From an uncultured bacterium (lineage in GTDB: Bacteria > Planctomycetota > GCA-002687715): DNA of 64,000 nucleotides. Below are positions 46,029-55,093 of this stretch, one piece after another (position 1 is the first letter of the stretch; every line of letters starts with the position of its first letter). The stretch covers positions 54,404-118,403 of the forward strand of contig CADEGH010000008.1 in assembly GCA_902826835.1 (NCBI GenBank), read 5' to 3'. Under the pieces are notes generated by a model. The model was not told the DNA's origin. It saw nothing but the letters and a program-made list of their open reading frames with translations, and searched no databases. A program made the translations under genes and the position numbers.

Positions 46029-47402
46029 ATGTCAATCGTGACACGCAGCCTAGTTTGGGTGGCAATCGCCTCGTGCGCGGCCTTCGCACAAGGGCCAGTG
46101 ACGCTCATGGGGATCGACGCCGAGGATGGCAACGGAGCCTTCGGAAGCTCCCACGGCGGCAAGGCCCCCTACATCGCAGTCCTGACCAGCATGCTCGGGA
46201 ACACCACGAACGGTGGCTCCGGGGTGCTCGTCATCGGTGGCGGCAAGAACCCCAATGACGATGTCACGGGCTTCTTCAATGCCATCTGCGCCGGCGCGAC
46301 CCCGGCCCAAGTTCCCACCTTCGTCAATGGCGCCGCGGCAATCACGGCTCAGTCCTTCGCCGGCTTCCGCGTCATCGCGGTGGCTAGCAGTCAGTTTGCC
46401 ACATTCAGCGGTGGCCTCACGCAGGCTGAGAACGATGCCTTGGCGGCACGCGCGGCGGGCATTGCGGCCTTCGTGAACGGGGGAGGTGGTCTGCTCGGTT
46501 TCTCGGCCGATGACCTCACGAACCCCTACGGATACCTCGGAACGATCGGCGCGTTCACCTTCGGGTTCCCCGCGCAGTACGACAACGTCACGGCCACCGC
46601 AGCCGGCCTCGCGGTGGGAATCACCAACACGAACCTGGATGTCTGCTGCTGGCACGACGAGTACACGGCGTTCCCCGCGTTCCTGCAGGTGCTCGCCACC
46701 AACAACAACACGGGTAACGCCGCCGCGATCGGTGGAGCCAGCGTGGTCATCGTGCAGGGCATCGCGCTGACGCCGCCGAACCAGGTGTGCAACACCGGAC
46801 AGCCGCACACCGTCACCGCCACGGTGGCGACGAATCAGGGAAATCCCGTCGTCGGCACGCTCGTGACCTTCACGGTGGTCTCCGGACCGAATGCCGGCCA
46901 GATGGGCCAGGCCATGACCAATGCCATGGGGCAGGCGACGTTCACCTACATCGGTGGCATCAACGTCGGTATCGACACGATCCAGGCTTGTTTCGTGGAT
47001 GCGCAGATGGTTCAGCGCTGCGCCATGGCGAACAAGGAATGGGTGGAGTGCTTGGTCCTCCTCGGCTTCCGTACCGCCAACATCGCGCTCAATCCCTGGC
47101 CGACCGATCGCCTCTTGGTTGAGCCCGAAATCTGGTTGAGCACCACGATGGAAGTGGCCCCGTGGTTCACGATTCCCAACGACCCGATTTTCCAGGGCTT
47201 CACCTTCTACGCGCAGGTTGGCATGTTCAACCCCGCCGTCTTCCCGAGCGATCCGCTCCAGATGTCGCATGGCATGGCCGTTACGGTCGGCCAGGGCGTA
47301 ACCAACTACGGCGTGGGTGGCTCCGGCATCACGGGCTGGCCCTCCGGCCCAGTCGACCTCGGGTCGACCTTCCGCTTCTTCTTCAGCATCCCGGGTCTTT
47401 GA
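46029..47402 (+). CDS. Secreted protein with bacterial Ig-like (Big_1) domain
   Basis: A 457-aa exported protein with signal peptide SLVWVAIASCAAFAQ. The N-terminal ~230 residues have an unassigned alpha/beta look (GGSGVLVIGGGKNPNDDVTG, GGGGLLGFSADDL). A Big_1-type Ig domain follows at about 255-330 (VTATVATNQGNPVVGTLVTF, AMGQATFTYIGG). The last ~115 residues are the same C-terminal module as in the FG-GAP protein at 37756 (IWLSTTMEVAPW, GFTFYAQVGMFNP). The signal peptide fixes the ATG at 46029. Function unknown, probably cell-surface. Confidence 0.75.
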   Translation: MSIVTRSLVWVAIASCAAFAQGPVTLMGIDAEDGNGAFGSSHGGKAPYIAVLTSMLGNTTNGGSGVLVIGGGKNPNDDVTGFFNAICAGATPAQVPTFVNGAAAITAQSFAGFRVIAVASSQFATFSGGLTQAENDALAARAAGIAAFVNGGGGLLGFSADDLTNPYGYLGTIGAFTFGFPAQYDNVTATAAGLAVGITNTNLDVCCWHDEYTAFPAFLQVLATNNNTGNAAAIGGASVVIVQGIALTPPNQVCNTGQPHTVTATVATNQGNPVVGTLVTFTVVSGPNAGQMGQAMTNAMGQATFTYIGGINVGIDTIQACFVDAQMVQRCAMANKEWVECLVLLGFRTANIALNPWPTDRLLVEPEIWLSTTMEVAPWFTIPNDPIFQGFTFYAQVGMFNPAVFPSDPLQMSHGMAVTVGQGVTNYGVGGSGITGWPSGPVDLGSTFRFFFSIPGL

Positions 47403-47413
47403 TTGATCCTCGA

Positions 47414-47435
47414 GTCGCAGGGATCGCCCTGTGAC
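47414..47435 (+). terminator. Hairpin between convergent genes
   Basis: GTCGCAGGG-ATCG-CCCTGTGAC forms a 9-bp stem with one G-U pair, 12 nt after the secreted Ig-like protein gene and before the convergent miaE. Only a weak T run follows, so termination strength is uncertain. Confidence 0.5.
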
Positions 47436-47460
47436 TTCCTGACCCCTGCCCGCCTGAACT

Positions 47461-48081
47461 TCAGCGCTCCGGCGTGGAATGCAGGCGGGGTAGGGGGTCG
47501 GGGAGGGCGATGATGCGAGCCTCCTCCTTGGCGAGTTCGGCGAGACGCCGCTTGACGATCGGCAGCGGCGCGAAACACTCGGCCACTCGCAAGTAAGACG
47601 CGAAGTGCCGCGCCTCGGATTCGAGGAGCCGACCGTAGAACGCGGCCAAGTCTCGGTCCGCGAGCCCTTCTGCCAAGAGCGTGAATCGCTCGCAGGACCG
47701 AGCCTCGATCAACGCCGAGACCAGAATGCGGTCGATTCCCCGGTCCGGCTCCGTCCTGGAAACGAGGAGTCCGAGGCGGCCGCCGTAGGCGCTCGGTGCT
47801 TGCCCTTTGAGTCTCCACCCGCGCTGGTCCAGGAGTTCCATGACGAGTTCGAGGTGGTCCAGCTCTTCTTTGATGATCGGGGTCAGGGCTCGGACGATTT
47901 CCGGGCGGTCGACGTAGGACACCAAGAGGTGGGTCGCGGCCGCGGCCGCTTTTTTCTCGCAGTGGGCGTGGTCAAAGAGCACCTCGCGGAGGTTGCTCTC
48001 GACGACGCCGACCCATTGCGGCGGAGTGGTCGATTCGAGCGATAGCACCGCGGAGTCTATCGTCGCCACCCGGCTTGCCAC
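47461..48081 (-). CDS. miaE: tRNA-(ms2io6A37) hydroxylase MiaE-like
   Basis: A 206-aa non-haem di-iron protein of the MiaE family, which hydroxylates the isopentenyl group of ms2i6A at position 37 of tRNA. The metal-ligand helices are visible: DHAHCEKKAAAAA, KEELDHLELV, IEARSCERFTLLAEGL and LLESEARHFASYL. The start is a GTG at 48081. The substrate-making genes miaA and miaB are not in this window. Confidence 0.85.
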   Translation of the reverse strand: MASRVATIDSAVLSLESTTPPQWVGVVESNLREVLFDHAHCEKKAAAAATHLLVSYVDRPEIVRALTPIIKEELDHLELVMELLDQRGWRLKGQAPSAYGGRLGLLVSRTEPDRGIDRILVSALIEARSCERFTLLAEGLADRDLAAFYGRLLESEARHFASYLRVAECFAPLPIVKRRLAELAKEEARIIALPDPLPRLHSTPER

Positions 48082-48096
48082 GGGGGCTTCGGTCCC

Positions 48097-48489
48097 TCAC
48101 AGGGAGGGAGGCCACGGCCCCACCCACCGGAGCCGAAGCGGGCCCTTCGCGGTCGAGGGGTCGACCACTGCGTTTTTCTGAAGGATCTGGAGGACGCCGC
48201 GGCTCACGAGGCGTCGGGCCGCCCGGCGGGCCGGCTCTATGATCTCGGCCCAATCGTCGCCGGACCGAACTCGTCGAGCCGCCTCGGATGGGCAAATGGT
48301 GGCTCGCCGATCCCGCTGGCCCAGCAACTCGACGATGGCGAGTTCCAACGCGCGATCTTCCTGCGTCACCTTGCGGCGCCGACAGGCATCGGAGCAGTAA
48401 CGGACCTCGTGCCAAACCTTCGCCCAGCGAGGCCGCCAGGTCATCCGGCGGCCGCAGGAGTCGCAGGTTTTTTCGAGAAGTTCGCTCAA
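48097..48489 (-). CDS. DUF2256-DUF3253 fusion protein
   Basis: A 130-aa protein. Residues 1-45 are a DUF2256 zinc-ribbon-like unit (KTCDSCGRRMTWRPRWAKVW, VRYCSDACRRRK). Residues ~48-125 are DUF3253, a winged-helix-like unit (ATICPSEAARRVRSGD, PARRAARRLVSRGVLQILQK). The TTG start overlaps the stop of the upstream propeller gene by TTGA. Both domains are uncharacterised; DNA binding is plausible. Confidence 0.85.
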   Translation of the reverse strand: MSELLEKTCDSCGRRMTWRPRWAKVWHEVRYCSDACRRRKVTQEDRALELAIVELLGQRDRRATICPSEAARRVRSGDDWAEIIEPARRAARRLVSRGVLQILQKNAVVDPSTAKGPLRLRWVGPWPPSL

Positions 48490-49721
48490 CCGAAGCGGCG
48501 GCGGATGACCGGAGTGGCGTAGACGTTCGGGCCGTCCGTGCAGACCGCGAGGAAGTCCATGGGGACTCCCAACGGGAAGAAACCGGGGGGAAGCGTGAAG
48601 GGATCAGCGGGGTAGAGGGGGGAGGAGACGGGGACCGTCCAGTGGAGCGGATTGCCGGGGGAGGCCACGGGGGCGAGCGTCAGGATCGAGAGCACGGTTG
48701 CATCGACGATGATGCCGAAGACAGGACCGGTGCCTGCCGGAAGGGAGGTATCGAAGCTCAAAACGGTGTACCCCTCGATCGTTCCGAAGGGGACGTTGAC
48801 GAGGCCGAGGCTGCCCGAGGCTCCGGTGAGATCGGTCACGGAGAGCGCGAAGAAGGGGATTTTCACCACGCTCACGCCACTGGCGCTCGAACCGGTGCCG
48901 CCCGCCGTGCCGAGGAGCAGGGCCGGGCCGCCGGCGTAGGGCACGCGATAGATCGTGCGGTTGGCAGCGCCCACGATCCAGTCGCCGTTCTGATCGACGT
49001 CGATGGAGTTGGGGCTTGTGATGGTGGCCGCGGGGGCGACATCGGTCAACGTTCCGACGGAGTCGACGCGGACGACGCGGCTGACCGAGAGGAGGGTCGC
49101 GACGACCTCGTTGGTCGCGGGGTCGAAGGCAATTCCGGAGACGAAGGAGGCGGCCCCGGACCACCCTGAGGCGATGGTCGTGGCCGCACCGCCACCCGCC
49201 GGCACGCGGAACAGCCCGAGGTTGGCTCCCACCACGATGTCCTGCGTGAGCGGGTCGATGCTCATGGCATTCAGGCTGGTACCCCACGGCTGCACCCCGG
49301 AGGTGAGGGGCGTCATCGCGCCGGTGATGGGATCGTAGGAGTTGACTTGGTCGGTGGTGGTGTCGCCCACGATGAGCTGGCCGTTTTGGTCCCAGTCCAT
49401 TTCGCCGACCTGGCCGACGTTGGTGGTCAACAGTTCGTAGCTCGCGATGCTCGATCCCGCGACGATGACCCGGCCGATCCAGTTGGTGCCGCCAATCATG
49501 AACGAGTCGGGGCGGCGAGGATCCCAGAGGATCGCCTGGGAGGTGCTGGTGCCGCCAAAGCTCCCGAGGTTGAGGGTGACGGGACTACCGGAGTTCAGGA
49601 TCATGCCGGCTTGGGCGTTCGAAAACCCGGATACCACGATGTCGCCCGTGTTGAGCTGCGCGAAACACGGTGCCAGGGCGAGGGCCGCGCCGAGGGCGGC
49701 CTGAATCACAATCTTGTTCAT
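48486..49721 (-). CDS. Secreted beta-propeller (NHL/SMP-30-like) protein
   Basis: A 411-aa protein with signal peptide KIVIQAALGAALALAPCFAQ. Repeated blades follow, such as GEMDWDQNGQLIVGDTTTDQ, SIDPLTQDIVVGANLGLFRV and SIDVDQNGDWIVGAANRTIY. A C-terminal ~110-residue beta domain ends the protein. No catalytic motif is recognised. The ATG at 49721 has a GGAG site; an upstream extension lacks coding character. Confidence 0.75.
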   Translation of the reverse strand: MNKIVIQAALGAALALAPCFAQLNTGDIVVSGFSNAQAGMILNSGSPVTLNLGSFGGTSTSQAILWDPRRPDSFMIGGTNWIGRVIVAGSSIASYELLTTNVGQVGEMDWDQNGQLIVGDTTTDQVNSYDPITGAMTPLTSGVQPWGTSLNAMSIDPLTQDIVVGANLGLFRVPAGGGAATTIASGWSGAASFVSGIAFDPATNEVVATLLSVSRVVRVDSVGTLTDVAPAATITSPNSIDVDQNGDWIVGAANRTIYRVPYAGGPALLLGTAGGTGSSASGVSVVKIPFFALSVTDLTGASGSLGLVNVPFGTIEGYTVLSFDTSLPAGTGPVFGIIVDATVLSILTLAPVASPGNPLHWTVPVSSPLYPADPFTLPPGFFPLGVPMDFLAVCTDGPNVYATPVIRRRFG

Positions 49722-49899
49722 GGAGGGTACTCCTGGGGAGGGAAGTCTCTGAGCCCCCGGATTGTAGGGGCGAGGGGGGACATCTGGCCAGAGGGGCGCC
49801 CAATCCGGCGGGGATGTCCTGGGCATGGTTTATCCTCCGGGGGTCGAGCGCGCCGGGGCCGGGTCCCTGGCGAGTCTCGTGAACCGAACGGAGATTCCC

Positions 49900-50466
49900 A
49901 TGGTTGGCCTGGTAGACCTGTGGCTGCCGATTTTGCTGTCGGCGGTCTTCGTGTTCGTGGTGAGCTCGATCGTGCACATGGCGCTTCCCATCCACAAAGG
50001 GGACTGGAAAAAGCTCAAGAATGAGGACGCCGTGATGGACTTCCTCCGCGGCCAGGGCCTCGTGACCGGCGGATACATGTTTCCCTGCGCCGGCTCGATG
50101 AAGGAATGCGGGACTCCCGAATTCATGGCGAAGCTCAAGCGCGGGCCTGCCGGTCACATGACGATCCTCCCCCCTGGCGGGGTCAACATGGGTAAGAGCC
50201 TGATCCAGTGGTTCCTCTTTTGCCTCGTGATCGGCGTGGTGGTCGCCTACATCGCCTCGATCACCCTGGGGCCGGCGGCCGCCGCCAAGCAGGTCTTCCG
50301 CCTCACCGCGACCGCCGCCCTTCTCGCCTACGGTTTGACCAACGTCACCGACTCCATCTGGAAGGGTGTGAGCTGGACGATCACCTTGAAGTTCCTGTTC
50401 GACGGCCTTCTCTACGCGCTCGCGACCGGTGCGGCCTTCATGTGGTTTTGGCCGAAGGCCGGCTAA
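49900..50466 (+). CDS. Hypothetical four-helix membrane protein
   Basis: A 188-aa membrane protein with helices at about 8-28 (PILLSAVFVFVVSSIVHMAL), 100-125 (WFLFCLVIGVVVAYIASITL), 135-150 and 165-182. A soluble loop between helices 1 and 2 contains two cysteines (YMFPCAGSMKECGTPEFMAK). The ATG at 49900 has GGAG six bases upstream. I do not recognise a characterised family. Confidence 0.7.
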   Translation: MVGLVDLWLPILLSAVFVFVVSSIVHMALPIHKGDWKKLKNEDAVMDFLRGQGLVTGGYMFPCAGSMKECGTPEFMAKLKRGPAGHMTILPPGGVNMGKSLIQWFLFCLVIGVVVAYIASITLGPAAAAKQVFRLTATAALLAYGLTNVTDSIWKGVSWTITLKFLFDGLLYALATGAAFMWFWPKAG

Positions 50467-50472
50467 CCCACT

Positions 50473-50997
50473 TCAGTGGGAGGAGGGTCTTTGCCGGCGT
50501 GCGCGCCATCGGTTCAGGTGGGGCAGGAGCCAGAGGTGCAAGCCGCTGGCCCACAGGAAGAGCAGGCAGAGGCCGCTCGTCAAGAAGATGCCGAGCTTCG
50601 AAGCCTCTCCGAAGAAGCTGCCGTCGTGGAGCGATTCGATGAGGTCGGAGCGGCGGTAGGCCACTTGAAGCACTTCCCCGGTGCCCGTATCGACTTGAAC
50701 TTCGAAGCGGTTCTTGCCGCGAAGCTTCGCGAGGCCGCGGGACGGCTGGACTTCGATCCGGTCCAGGTCATCAAACGACTGGATGCCCGCTTCCGGTCGG
50801 CTCCGGGCGGCGGCGAGGAGGCCTTCCAGATCGACAGCGGGCGTAGTCCCCGTGCCCTTGAGGGTCGGCGGCTGCACCCAAGGCAGTTGTTTTTTCACCT
50901 GCAAGAGCAGCCCCGTGCCGGTCACGAGGCCGAGGGGGAGGAAACAAACGAGAGCGGCGATTCGATGCAGTTTGCGGCTGGTCTTGGCGAAACTCAT
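50473..50997 (-). CDS. PepSY-domain membrane protein
   Basis: A 174-aa protein. It has an N-terminal membrane helix (LHRIAALVCFLPLGLVTGTG), a periplasmic PepSY-like domain (DDLDRIEVQPSRGLAKLRGK, FEVQVDTGTGEVLQVAYRRS) and a C-terminal helix (LTSGLCLLFLWASGLHLWLL). This is the layout of PepSY-associated TM proteins, often linked to iron or redox functions. It converges with the four-helix gene with only 6 nt between stops. Confidence 0.8.
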   Translation of the reverse strand: MSFAKTSRKLHRIAALVCFLPLGLVTGTGLLLQVKKQLPWVQPPTLKGTGTTPAVDLEGLLAAARSRPEAGIQSFDDLDRIEVQPSRGLAKLRGKNRFEVQVDTGTGEVLQVAYRRSDLIESLHDGSFFGEASKLGIFLTSGLCLLFLWASGLHLWLLPHLNRWRARRQRPSSH

Positions 50998-51146
50998 GGA
51001 AGGGCGAGAGGTTAGCCGCGGCGCCCGGGCGGAATTCTCGGATTTTCGCGATTGGGGATGGCCGAGTTTTCGGGGCGAAAACTGGACCGTCGGGGAAGGG
51101 AGGCATTCCGGGGCTCGTCCCCGAGCCCCCTCACCCGGAGTGCCCC

Positions 51147-54100
51147 GTGCTGCGAACGAACGAGTCAATCCCGTTGCTCCGCCTCCTTTCGCTGGTTTTC
51201 GCGGTCTTGACCGCGATCCCCGTCTTGGGGCAGGTCCCGAACCCTCCACCCCATGGGGGTCCCCCGGGGACCATCCTCGTCGACGACATGTGGATTCCCC
51301 CGGAGGCCGTGTTCGGGGAAGGCACGTTCAATGGCACGCCTTGGCCGAACGGGACGGTCTACTACGTGTTTGACGCGGGGGTGACGGCGACGCAGCGGAG
51401 CTCGTTCCGCGAAGCGCTGCAGGAGATTCGAGTCTGTGCCAACCTCAACTTCGTCGAGACAACGGGGTCGGGCAACTACATCTATGTGCGCCAAAATCCC
51501 AACGAGAGCAATGTGTCCAACTCGTCGGTGGGCATGGTCGGAGGCGCGCAGAACCTGAACGTCGGCTCGAACCTCTGGTTCGTCCGCTTCCACCTCGCGC
51601 ATGAAGTGCTGCACGCTCTCGGGTTTCTGCACGAGCAGTCGCGGCCCGATCGCGACAACTTCGTGACGATCCACTGGAACTGCATCGAACCGGGTCGGGA
51701 GGGCAACTTCAACAAAGTGAATTCCGCGACCGCCTACGGACCGTACGACTTCACCTCCGTGATGCACTACCGCCGGAACGCGTTCAATGTCTGCCCGGTC
51801 ACGGCCCCGCACGACACGATCACGCCGCTGCCCGCCTATTCCCAGTTTGGCAACCAAATGGGACACTCCGATTTCTTGAGCGTTGGCGACGCGCAGGCTC
51901 TGGCCGCTCGCTACGGCGCCCCGAGTGCCCCCACGATTTCGTTCCTGACCCCGGACGAGGCTCAGGCCGGCACCGGTCCGGTCACGATCACCGTGCAGGG
52001 TGGCCGGTACCACGAGGGCTCCGAGACCCCGTCGAACTCCGCTGGCGTTCGTGGGACGCGGGTTCTTTGGGATGGCCAGGAGGTCGACACGACCTACGTC
52101 AATTCCACGACCGTAACGTTCGTGGCGACGCCGCAGATGCTCAGTGGGGCCGGGACCCACACTGTCCGAGTGACCAATGATGCGGTGGCGGGTGGCCAGT
52201 CATCCGGGTCGCGTACCTTCACCGTCACCTGCGGCTCTGCCGGAAGTGGTTTGGGAACTTCACTGGCTGCCATGGGCGATATGAACGGCGATGGAGCTCC
52301 TGACTACGCCGTCGGCGAACCGGGGTACAGCAACGACCGCGGCCGAGTGCGCATCTTCTCCGGCCGCAGCGGTGAAGTGCTTTACTCTTGGACGGGTTTT
52401 GTCGGCAACTACTTCGGGACCTCGATCGCGGCGCTCGACGACATCACGGGTGACGGCAAGAAGGATCTCCTCGTCGGATGCCCGGGGGCGAACAGCTTCG
52501 CCGGACGATTCATGATCTTCGGAAGCCAGTCGGGGGCGACCATCTCCGACTTCACGTATTCAACCGCCAGCGGACAGATGGGCACCGACGTGGCGGCGGT
52601 CGGCGATGCCGATGGCGACGGGGATGTCGATTTCCTCGTCGGCTCGTGGATTTGGGGTAGCGCCCAGGGGCGGGTCGAACTGTGGTCGACCAATGGTGGC
52701 GTCATGCGGACGTCCATCGGCGGTACGACCGGAGACCGCTTTGGTTACTCCATGGCGGGTGGACGTGACGTCGACGGAGACGGGCGACCCGATTACATCA
52801 TCGGCACCCCCCACTACGACGGCTCGGGAACCGATCGCGGGCGCATTCGGGTGTTCTCGGGCGCCACCGGGGTCATCCTCACCACCAAGGAAGGGGATGC
52901 CGACTACGATTACCTCGGGCACTCCGTCGCGCTCTTGGATCCCACGACTTCCTTGGTGACTTCCAATGATTTCTTCGCCGCCGGCGCGATCGACTCCGGC
53001 AACATCTCCGGTAACTCGGGAGGGACGGGCTATGTGCGCGTCTGGAGAGGTGCGGCCACGATCGGGGGATACTCCGAGGTGGACACTTACACCGGACTTG
53101 TATCGGGTGATCGTTACGGTCACACCGTGGGCTCTGCCGGCGACATCAATCAAGACGGGTACCACGACATTTTCATTGGTGCGACCGAGAATGGTCTCGG
53201 CTCCCAAGGGCCGACCGGGAGTGGCTACGTGCACTTCCGATCCGGACGGGATGGGACGGTCCTGCACACCGCACAGAAGATTTCGTTCTTCGGCCCGGTC
53301 ACGCCCGGTCTGGGCTTCGGATCGACCGTGTGTTTCCTCGGGGATGTCGACCAGGATGCCCGCCTCGACTACGTGATCGGCATTCCATCATCGGACTCCC
53401 CGTGCAGCAACGCGGGGGACATCGACATCGTCTCGCCGCCGGTTCCGCCCGCGCTCGGTCGCGTGTTGATCAGCGAAGTGTCCGCGGGCGCCGTCGATGG
53501 GGTCGAGCTCACGAATTTCGGCGACACCAGCGTCACCACTTCCGGCTGGACCCTCGAGTGGAAGGACAATACGGTCTACACCTCGACCAGCATCAGCACC
53601 ACGATTGCCCCCGGAGAGTCGATCCTCGTGGTCGAACCGGGTGGGACGATCACCGAGGCGCCGCCGGGAACGCAGATTCTCGTGCGCTTCCCGACCCTTC
53701 CCACGAGCACCTCGGGCTTCGCTGTCGCCCTCCGGGTTCCGACCGGGGCCGTGATTGACGAAGTGCACGTCGCCGGATCGGACGGCATCTACGATGAAGG
53801 TCCGTTCCACGGTCAGTTTCGCGGCATCGCCGTCAATCAGCAAACGGGTCAATTCGTAGGATCGATCGGTGCGGAACGGGCTTGGGGGCTCGACTCCAAC
53901 GGTGGCAGCGATTGGTACAGCCGTGTCGGGCGCTCGTTCGGCCTCGAGAACACGTGCTCGGGCGATCGCGGCACCGATCCACTCCCGCTTCCGACCGTGC
54001 GCATCAATGAAATCGACGACAGCCCGGACTACATTGAGCTCTACAACACCTCGTCGACGCAGTACGTGGAGGCCCGCAACTGGTACTTCTTGGCCAGCGC

Positions 54101-54893
54101 GAACCAGGGCCTCTCCCACGTGCTTATCACACCGCCTCCTTTCATCATGACTGTCCAGTCCTACACCGTGCTGGGTGAAGGCACGACCGAACCCAGCGAA
54201 ATGCCGACGGCCGCGGTGTACGTCAACGTGCTCTCCGGGGGGCTGGGCTTCCCGTGGGGGAACGAAGAGTACGACTGCGCCCTCTATGACAATTATGGTC
54301 GGCTTCTCGACTACGTCCGCACGACTGGGCACGACGACTTTGCGGCGCACAATTACCCGCGTGCTCCCTCGACCCACCGAGACTTTGTCGGGGCAGCCCA
54401 GAGGGTCGCCGGGGGGACCGGCGCGATCGGCCGCAACTTCTTCTCAACGCGGACGCGGACTTCGGATGATTGGCGCCCCATGAATCCGCGAACGATGGGA
54501 ATGTCCAACGCGGCTGGCGCGCCTTTCTGGTTCCCCGACTCGGACGGCGAACTGGACGTGCGCCTCCACTCGACGGTCGGGGGAGGGGGGTTGACCATGA
54601 TCATCAACGGCGGTCCCACCAACGAAGGCCTAAAGTGGAGCTTCCTGCTCTCCGGCGGTCACCTGAACGGGGCTGGTCCCATCCTCGGTCTCGGCGCTGA
54701 CGCCTTTGCAAACTGGCTGATCTTCAGCACCACCCCGCCTTGGTTCGGGAACCTCGATTCGCGTGGCGCCGCTCGTCTCGATGCGCCCTCGGGAATCCTC
54801 CCTCCCGGTGTGGCCTTCGACACGATCTTCCTGTTGCAGCGGCCGGACGGGGTCGCGACCACCTTGACCAAGGTGCTCCAGTACGATTCCTGA
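51147..54893 (+). CDS. Secreted astacin-family metalloprotease with FG-GAP and lamin-tail domains
   Basis: A 1248-aa exported protease with a GTG start and signal peptide LLRLLSLVFAVLTAIPVLGQ. The astacin domain (~60-250) has the zinc site HEVLHALGFLHEQSRPDRD (first His ~152) and the Met-turn SVMHY (~204). It is followed by an IPT/Ig-like domain (~265-350), about six FG-GAP repeats (MGDMNGDGAPDYAVGEPGYS, DVDQDARLDYVIGIP) and two lamin-tail-like domains (VLISEVSAGAVDGVELTNFG, TVRINEIDDSPDYIELYNTS). A beta-rich tail ends in LPPGVAFDTIFLLQRPDG. It probably degrades or remodels extracellular protein. Confidence 0.88.
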   Translation: MLRTNESIPLLRLLSLVFAVLTAIPVLGQVPNPPPHGGPPGTILVDDMWIPPEAVFGEGTFNGTPWPNGTVYYVFDAGVTATQRSSFREALQEIRVCANLNFVETTGSGNYIYVRQNPNESNVSNSSVGMVGGAQNLNVGSNLWFVRFHLAHEVLHALGFLHEQSRPDRDNFVTIHWNCIEPGREGNFNKVNSATAYGPYDFTSVMHYRRNAFNVCPVTAPHDTITPLPAYSQFGNQMGHSDFLSVGDAQALAARYGAPSAPTISFLTPDEAQAGTGPVTITVQGGRYHEGSETPSNSAGVRGTRVLWDGQEVDTTYVNSTTVTFVATPQMLSGAGTHTVRVTNDAVAGGQSSGSRTFTVTCGSAGSGLGTSLAAMGDMNGDGAPDYAVGEPGYSNDRGRVRIFSGRSGEVLYSWTGFVGNYFGTSIAALDDITGDGKKDLLVGCPGANSFAGRFMIFGSQSGATISDFTYSTASGQMGTDVAAVGDADGDGDVDFLVGSWIWGSAQGRVELWSTNGGVMRTSIGGTTGDRFGYSMAGGRDVDGDGRPDYIIGTPHYDGSGTDRGRIRVFSGATGVILTTKEGDADYDYLGHSVALLDPTTSLVTSNDFFAAGAIDSGNISGNSGGTGYVRVWRGAATIGGYSEVDTYTGLVSGDRYGHTVGSAGDINQDGYHDIFIGATENGLGSQGPTGSGYVHFRSGRDGTVLHTAQKISFFGPVTPGLGFGSTVCFLGDVDQDARLDYVIGIPSSDSPCSNAGDIDIVSPPVPPALGRVLISEVSAGAVDGVELTNFGDTSVTTSGWTLEWKDNTVYTSTSISTTIAPGESILVVEPGGTITEAPPGTQILVRFPTLPTSTSGFAVALRVPTGAVIDEVHVAGSDGIYDEGPFHGQFRGIAVNQQTGQFVGSIGAERAWGLDSNGGSDWYSRVGRSFGLENTCSGDRGTDPLPLPTVRINEIDDSPDYIELYNTSSTQYVEARNWYFLASANQGLSHVLITPPPFIMTVQSYTVLGEGTTEPSEMPTAAVYVNVLSGGLGFPWGNEEYDCALYDNYGRLLDYVRTTGHDDFAAHNYPRAPSTHRDFVGAAQRVAGGTGAIGRNFFSTRTRTSDDWRPMNPRTMGMSNAAGAPFWFPDSDGELDVRLHSTVGGGGLTMIINGGPTNEGLKWSFLLSGGHLNGAGPILGLGADAFANWLIFSTTPPWFGNLDSRGAARLDAPSGILPPGVAFDTIFLLQRPDGVATTLTKVLQYDS

Positions 54894-55058
54894 GGGGGCG
54901 TGGCCGGCCGAACGTGGGTGAGGTCGAGTGCGAAGGTTTGATTCCCCCTCGCTCGCCCTCCCAGTGTCCGCCAGTCCACCTTTTATGCACTTAAGGCGGA
55001 TTGAGCGCCCAGATGCTCGGTCGTAAAGCGTTTCTCTGTCATAGCTTGTGGCAGATAT

Positions 55059-55089
55059 TGCAAATCCAAAAACACATTTTAGATTTGCA
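55059..55089. promoter_or_regulatory. AT-rich palindrome at the start of the second DUF4143 ATPase
   Basis: TGCAAATC-C-AAAA and TTTT-A-GATTTGCA form a 31-nt palindrome with one mismatch in the arms, ending five bases before the ATG at 55094. Its AT content contrasts sharply with the flanks. The position matches the palindrome on the first DUF4143 gene, although the sequences differ. Confidence 0.65.
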
Positions 55090-55093
55090 CATC

